Shown here: one piece after another, positions 52,476 through 55,429 of the stretch | How positions within the stretch are numbered: the first letter of the stretch is position 1 | How the letters are laid out: each line of letters opens with the position of its first letter | Source: Pseudomonas viridiflava | GTDB taxonomy: Bacteria; Pseudomonadota; Gammaproteobacteria; Pseudomonadales; Pseudomonadaceae | DNA length: 55,429 nt | Direction: 5' to 3' | Assembly (NCBI RefSeq): GCF_001642795.1 | Contig: NZ_LKEH01000043.1 | Location: 161,246 to 216,674, forward strand | Made by a program: the position numbers and the translations under genes | The notes under the pieces: model-generated | The model's database searches: none | What the model saw: the letters and a program-made list of their open reading frames with translations, nothing else | What the model was told of the DNA's origin: nothing

Positions 52476-53759
52476 GTGGCTGCACATTTGATGGAATGGC
52501 TGAATCTGGGCATACGCTGGATTCACATGATTGTGGGCGTCGCCTGGATCGGCGCATCGTTCTACTTCGTCTGGCTGGAAAACAACCTCAACCGCAAGAA
52601 CCCGCGTGACGGGCTTTCGGGTGATCTGTGGGCCATCCATGGGGGTGGCATCTATCACCTGGAGAAGTACAAGCTCGCCCCGCCGACCATGCCGGAGAAC
52701 CTGCACTGGTTCAAATGGGAAGCCTATTCGACCTGGCTGTCGGGCGTGGCCCTGTTGTGCGTGGTGTTTTACGCCAATCCGACGTTGTACCTGCTGGCAC
52801 CGGGCAGCAGCCTGTCGGGCGCGGAAGGCGTGCACATCGGGCTGGGTTCATTGTTCGTCGGCTGGTTCATCTACAGTTTTCTGTGCGACTCGGCACTGGG
52901 CAAACGCCCTGCCCTGCTGGGCCTGATCCTGTTCATTCTGCTGGTCGCAGCAGCGTACGGCTTCAGCAAGGTGTTCAGCGGTCGCGGCGCGTACCTGCAT
53001 GTCGGGGCGATCATGGGCACCATCATGGTCGGCAACGTGTTCCGCATCATCATGCCGGCGCAACGCGCGCTCGTCGCCGCCATCGCTGAAAACCGCACGC
53101 CGGACCCGAGCCTGCCGGCCAAGGGGCTGCTGCGTTCACGGCACAACAACTACTTCACCCTGCCCGTGCTGTTCATCATGATCAGCAATCACTTTCCGAG
53201 CACCTACGGCAGTGAATACAACTGGCTGATTCTGGCAGGCATCGCCCTGCTGGCGGTGCTGGTACGTCATTATTTCAATACCCGGCATGACAGCCATCGC
53301 TTCGCCTGGACACTGCCGGTGGCCGCGCTGGGCATGCTTTGCCTGGCGTACGTCACCGGCCCCGCGCAGCCGCCGCAGGCGACGAAGATTGTCTACCAAC
53401 CGTTGCCCGGAACGGCCGTGGGTGGGCATCGCGCCGATGAGAAGCCGCCTGAGCCGGTCGCAGCACCTGCCCAGCCGGAAACACCCAAGGTTGCGGGTGC
53501 AGGTTTCAGTCAGGTCCACGACGTGATTCGGCAGCGCTGCACGGTCTGCCACTCGGCCAGCCCCACCAGCCAGTTGTTCAGCGTCGCACCTGCCGGGGTG
53601 ATGTTCGATACGCCGCAGCAGATTCAGCAGCAGGCGCAACGGATCAAGGCCCAGGCCGTCAGCTCACCGATCATGCCGCTGGGCAATATCACGCAGATGA
53701 CCCAACAGGAGCGCGACCTGGTCGGTGCCTGGATTGATCAGGGTGCGAAGCTGAATTGA
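52476..53759 (+). CDS. puuD: Urate hydroxylase PuuD (membrane urate oxidase with cytochrome c)
   Basis: A 427-residue inner-membrane protein. The first ~310 residues contain about eight hydrophobic helices (MEWLNLGIRWIHMIVGVAWIGASFYFVWLE at the start, with histidines suited to redox work). The C-terminal part is a periplasmic cytochrome c with CTVCH (C355, C358, H359). PuuD oxidises urate to 5-hydroxyisourate and passes electrons to the respiratory chain, replacing soluble uricase. GTG start at 52476 after AGGTAAGCACC. It ends the cluster at a strong terminator. Confidence 0.93.
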   Translation: MAAHLMEWLNLGIRWIHMIVGVAWIGASFYFVWLENNLNRKNPRDGLSGDLWAIHGGGIYHLEKYKLAPPTMPENLHWFKWEAYSTWLSGVALLCVVFYANPTLYLLAPGSSLSGAEGVHIGLGSLFVGWFIYSFLCDSALGKRPALLGLILFILLVAAAYGFSKVFSGRGAYLHVGAIMGTIMVGNVFRIIMPAQRALVAAIAENRTPDPSLPAKGLLRSRHNNYFTLPVLFIMISNHFPSTYGSEYNWLILAGIALLAVLVRHYFNTRHDSHRFAWTLPVAALGMLCLAYVTGPAQPPQATKIVYQPLPGTAVGGHRADEKPPEPVAAPAQPETPKVAGAGFSQVHDVIRQRCTVCHSASPTSQLFSVAPAGVMFDTPQQIQQQAQRIKAQAVSSPIMPLGNITQMTQQERDLVGAWIDQGAKLN

Positions 53760-53766
53760 TTCACCC

Positions 53767-53799
53767 GGGCGGCCCTCTGCGCGACGGCCGCCCCGTTTT
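53767..53799 (+). terminator. Terminator of the puuE-to-puuD cluster
   Basis: GGGCGGCC / GGCCGCCC (8 bp, 11-base loop) followed by CGTTTTC, 8 bases after the puuD stop. Farther into the 53760-54138 gap are CTCCAG / CTGGAG (53801-53822) and AAAACCG / CGGTTTT (about 53965-53990) inverted repeats, the latter ahead of a TTTTTTT run; no other gene is seen. Confidence 0.8.
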
Positions 53800-54138
53800 C
53801 GCTCCAGCCGCCCTGCGCTGGAGCACTTGAGCGGGATGGCGCGAGCCAGTATCCTCCGCCGCCGCTGCAAAACAGGCCGATAACGGACTGCTTTATCCAA
53901 GTCGATTGCACATCCCTGCCAGCAGGCTGTGCATTCCAGCGCCTGGAATTCCAGAAAACAACCAAAACCGACATAAAAGTGGCGGTTTTCGTATTACGTC
54001 GGCTTTTTTTCAGCGATTGGCGCAGCTCTTGCTAACTAGTGGAAGTTGACCAAACAGACAAATTATTACACCCCCGGACAAGGTGCCATTCAGAGCGCCG
54101 GTCTGCTCGACCATGATCTTACTCAAGGGATACACCGA

Positions 54139-54924
54139 ATGAACCGCACACTTTCCAGCGTGTTACTGGCCAGCAGTCTGCTGGCCGCTGCACCCGCCAT
54201 GGCCGGGGATATCTTCCAGTGGCAGAGCAACAGCCTGACCTATCTGAATGGACGGGACTTTACCGTCAACCCGGAGATACAACAGACCTTCACCTTCGAA
54301 CATGCGGACAGCTGGAAATACGGCGACAACTTTCTATTCGTCGACAAGATCTTCTACAACGGCAAGAAAGATGCGAACGCGGGCGATAACACCTACTACG
54401 GCGAAATCTCTCCGCGCCTGTCGATGGGCAAGATCTTTGGACAAAAGTTCGAGTTCGGACCTATCACCGATGTGCTGCTGGCTGCCACTTATGAATTTGG
54501 CGAAGGCGATAACGAGTCCTACCTGATCGGTCCTGCGTTCGACCTGAAGATCCCGGGCTTCGATTATTTCCAGCTCAACTTCTACCAGCGCCACACCGAA
54601 GGCAATCGTCCGGGCGATGGCGTATGGCAGATCACACCGGTGTGGTCGTACACCATTCCAGTGGGAAAATCGGATGTGTTGATCGACGGTTTCATGGACT
54701 GGGTGGTCGATAACGACGAGACGTCGCGCGGCACTTACCACTCCAACCTGCACTTCAACCCACAGATCAAATACGACCTGGGCAAGGCACTCAACTACCC
54801 GGAGCGGCAACTGTATGTGGGTATCGAGTATGACTACTGGACCAACAAATACGGCATCAAGGACACCGGCTCGTTCGACACCGACCAGAACACCGCGAGC
54901 CTGCTGGTGAAAGTGTTCTTCTGA
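54139..54924 (+). CDS. Tsx-like nucleoside-specific outer-membrane channel
   Basis: A 261-residue protein with a Sec signal peptide (MNRTLSSVLLASSLLAAAPAMA, cut about residue 22) and a beta-barrel-like mature part ending in phenylalanine (LVKVFF), as outer-membrane proteins do. It matches the Tsx/OmpK family (PF03502-type): FQWQSNSLTYLNGRDF, FTFEHADSWKYGDNFLFVD and YVGIEYDYWTNKYGI. Such channels pass nucleosides across the outer membrane; next to purine breakdown genes a role in purine supply is plausible but inferred. Start choice: ATG at 54139 after AAGGGA. Confidence 0.88.
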   Translation: MNRTLSSVLLASSLLAAAPAMAGDIFQWQSNSLTYLNGRDFTVNPEIQQTFTFEHADSWKYGDNFLFVDKIFYNGKKDANAGDNTYYGEISPRLSMGKIFGQKFEFGPITDVLLAATYEFGEGDNESYLIGPAFDLKIPGFDYFQLNFYQRHTEGNRPGDGVWQITPVWSYTIPVGKSDVLIDGFMDWVVDNDETSRGTYHSNLHFNPQIKYDLGKALNYPERQLYVGIEYDYWTNKYGIKDTGSFDTDQNTASLLVKVFF

Positions 54925-54929
54925 TAGCC

Positions 54930-55155
54930 CGCCGGGACGCAGAGCGTCCTGAGCGGCATTCCCACGCGGAGCATGGGAACGATCAATCGTTATACATAAG
55001 TCCGCCTCGACACTGATCGTGCCCACGCTCTGCGCTCGGCGTTATACACAAGTCCGACTCAACACTGATCGTGCCCATCGCTCCGCGTGGGCATGCTGCC
55101 CGTGACGCTCCGCGTCACAAATGGCACAGATTGCGGATTCAGTGAGCCGAGTGCC
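54930..55155. repeat. P. syringae-type intergenic repeat cluster, right end
   Basis: Units of the same family as 1-330 and 37930-38375: GGACGCAGAGCGTCC, TCGTTATACATAAGTCCG (twice, once as TATACACAAGTCCG) and GTGACGCTCCGCGTCAC. The piece from about 55060 to 55155 matches the core AAATGGCACAGATTGCGGAT followed by TCAGTGAGCCGAG that is also present, inverted, at about 115-165. Confidence 0.85.
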
Positions 55156-55159
55156 CGGC

Positions 55160-55429
55160 TCATGTCACCTTTGCGCCCTTACGGCGCGCTACTTTGAGGG
55201 ACCAAAGTAGCCAAAGTCCTTTGCTCCGGTTCCGGCCCCGGCTTCGCCGGGGTTCCTTCGTCCTGACACTGATTCGGGGGTCGCCACAAATGAGCCATCC
55301 CTGGCTCAGTGCGGCTCAATCGGCATCCATGCCGATTGCCCCCCGAATCAGCGCCAGAACTCAGCCTTCACCCACGTCGCGATCTGCGGTGTTCATGCCA
55401 TCGCGCTACAAAAGCACGTCAGTGCCGCT
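55160..55429. repeat. Structured intergenic element with nested inverted repeats
   Basis: This last stretch has no credible gene but much symmetry: CTACTTTG / CAAAGTAG (55189-55210), CCCCGGC-TTC-GCCGGGG (55236-55252), and GATTCGGGGG / CCCCCGAATC (55271-55280 with 55340-55349). The last pair encloses two smaller hairpins, TGAGCCA-TCCC-TGGCTCA (55291-55308) and CGGCAT-CC-ATGCCG (55321-55334). I recall similar sequences scattered in Pseudomonas genomes, but have no proven function for them. The element runs off the window. Confidence 0.65.

Noticed and set aside
1..55429. Type III secretion effectors or hrp boxes
   Set aside because: I looked for GGAACC-N15/16-CCAC before each unexplained gene and found no acceptable match; no effector-like gene stands out.
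1..55429. Prophage, integron or integrative element
   Set aside because: No integrase, transposase, phage structural gene or tRNA attachment site is seen; gene order is ordinary Pseudomonas core and catabolic content.

Overview
The window comes from a Pseudomonas chromosome, most likely the P. syringae group. Evidence for this: gene order and protein sequences match Pseudomonas housekeeping and catabolic loci (dnaX-ybaB, smc-zipA-ligA, aotJQMOP-argR, aruCFGDB-E, phhRABC). Arginine N-succinyltransferase is split into two paralogous subunits. The spaces between genes carry REP pairs and a GC-rich repeat family whose translations look like the DUF1534 proteins typical of P. syringae. No prophage, integrative element, CRISPR array, tRNA or 5S/16S/23S gene was recognised.

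Layout. 1-330 is an intergenic repeat cluster. 382-2962 (-) holds ybaB and dnaX. 3185-9544 is a mixed set: a Tat-exported phosphoesterase, an MscS-type channel, a WaaP-like kinase, the 4.5S RNA gene ffs (-), a GNAT acetyltransferase and an HExxH metallopeptidase with zinc ribbons. 9874-16962 (-) is ligA, zipA and smc, followed upstream by a GntR/FCD regulator. 17900-23914 (+) is xdhABC-guaD (guanine to xanthine to urate). 24149-31874 (-) is the complete arginine succinyltransferase pathway. 32178-37452 (-) is argR plus the arginine/ornithine ABC importer aotJQMOP. 38397-40352 (-) is acetyl-CoA synthetase. 41066-45288 is the divergent phhR / phhABC phenylalanine locus. 45712-47518 holds two small unknown genes and an MFS exporter. 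47526-53759 is the urate-to-glyoxylate locus (gntR, hiuH, puuE, uraD, alc, allA, puuD). 54139-54924 is a Tsx-like outer-membrane channel, and the window ends in two kinds of repeat.

How the genes work together. The window is largely a nitrogen and carbon salvage region. GuaD and XDH turn guanine into urate; PuuD, HiuH, UraD, PuuE, Alc and AllA then take urate to glyoxylate and urea. The Aot importer brings in arginine and the Aru enzymes turn it into glutamate and succinate, with ArgR as the likely activator; three TGTCGC-N8-AA sequences lie upstream of aruC and aotJ. PhhA/B/C convert phenylalanine to tyrosine and onward under PhhR. A TyrR-type palindrome lies in the phhR-phhA gap, and CA motifs of the Hfq/Crc type precede phhA and acs.

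I found no obviously new multi-gene system. The most interesting unexplained signals are regulatory or structural: a double hairpin/terminator inside the aru operon, a terminator directly before the ligA start, a perfect 12-bp palindrome shared (imperfectly) between the puuE and gntR promoters, inverted long repeats about 38 kb apart, and a nested multi-stem element near the right edge.
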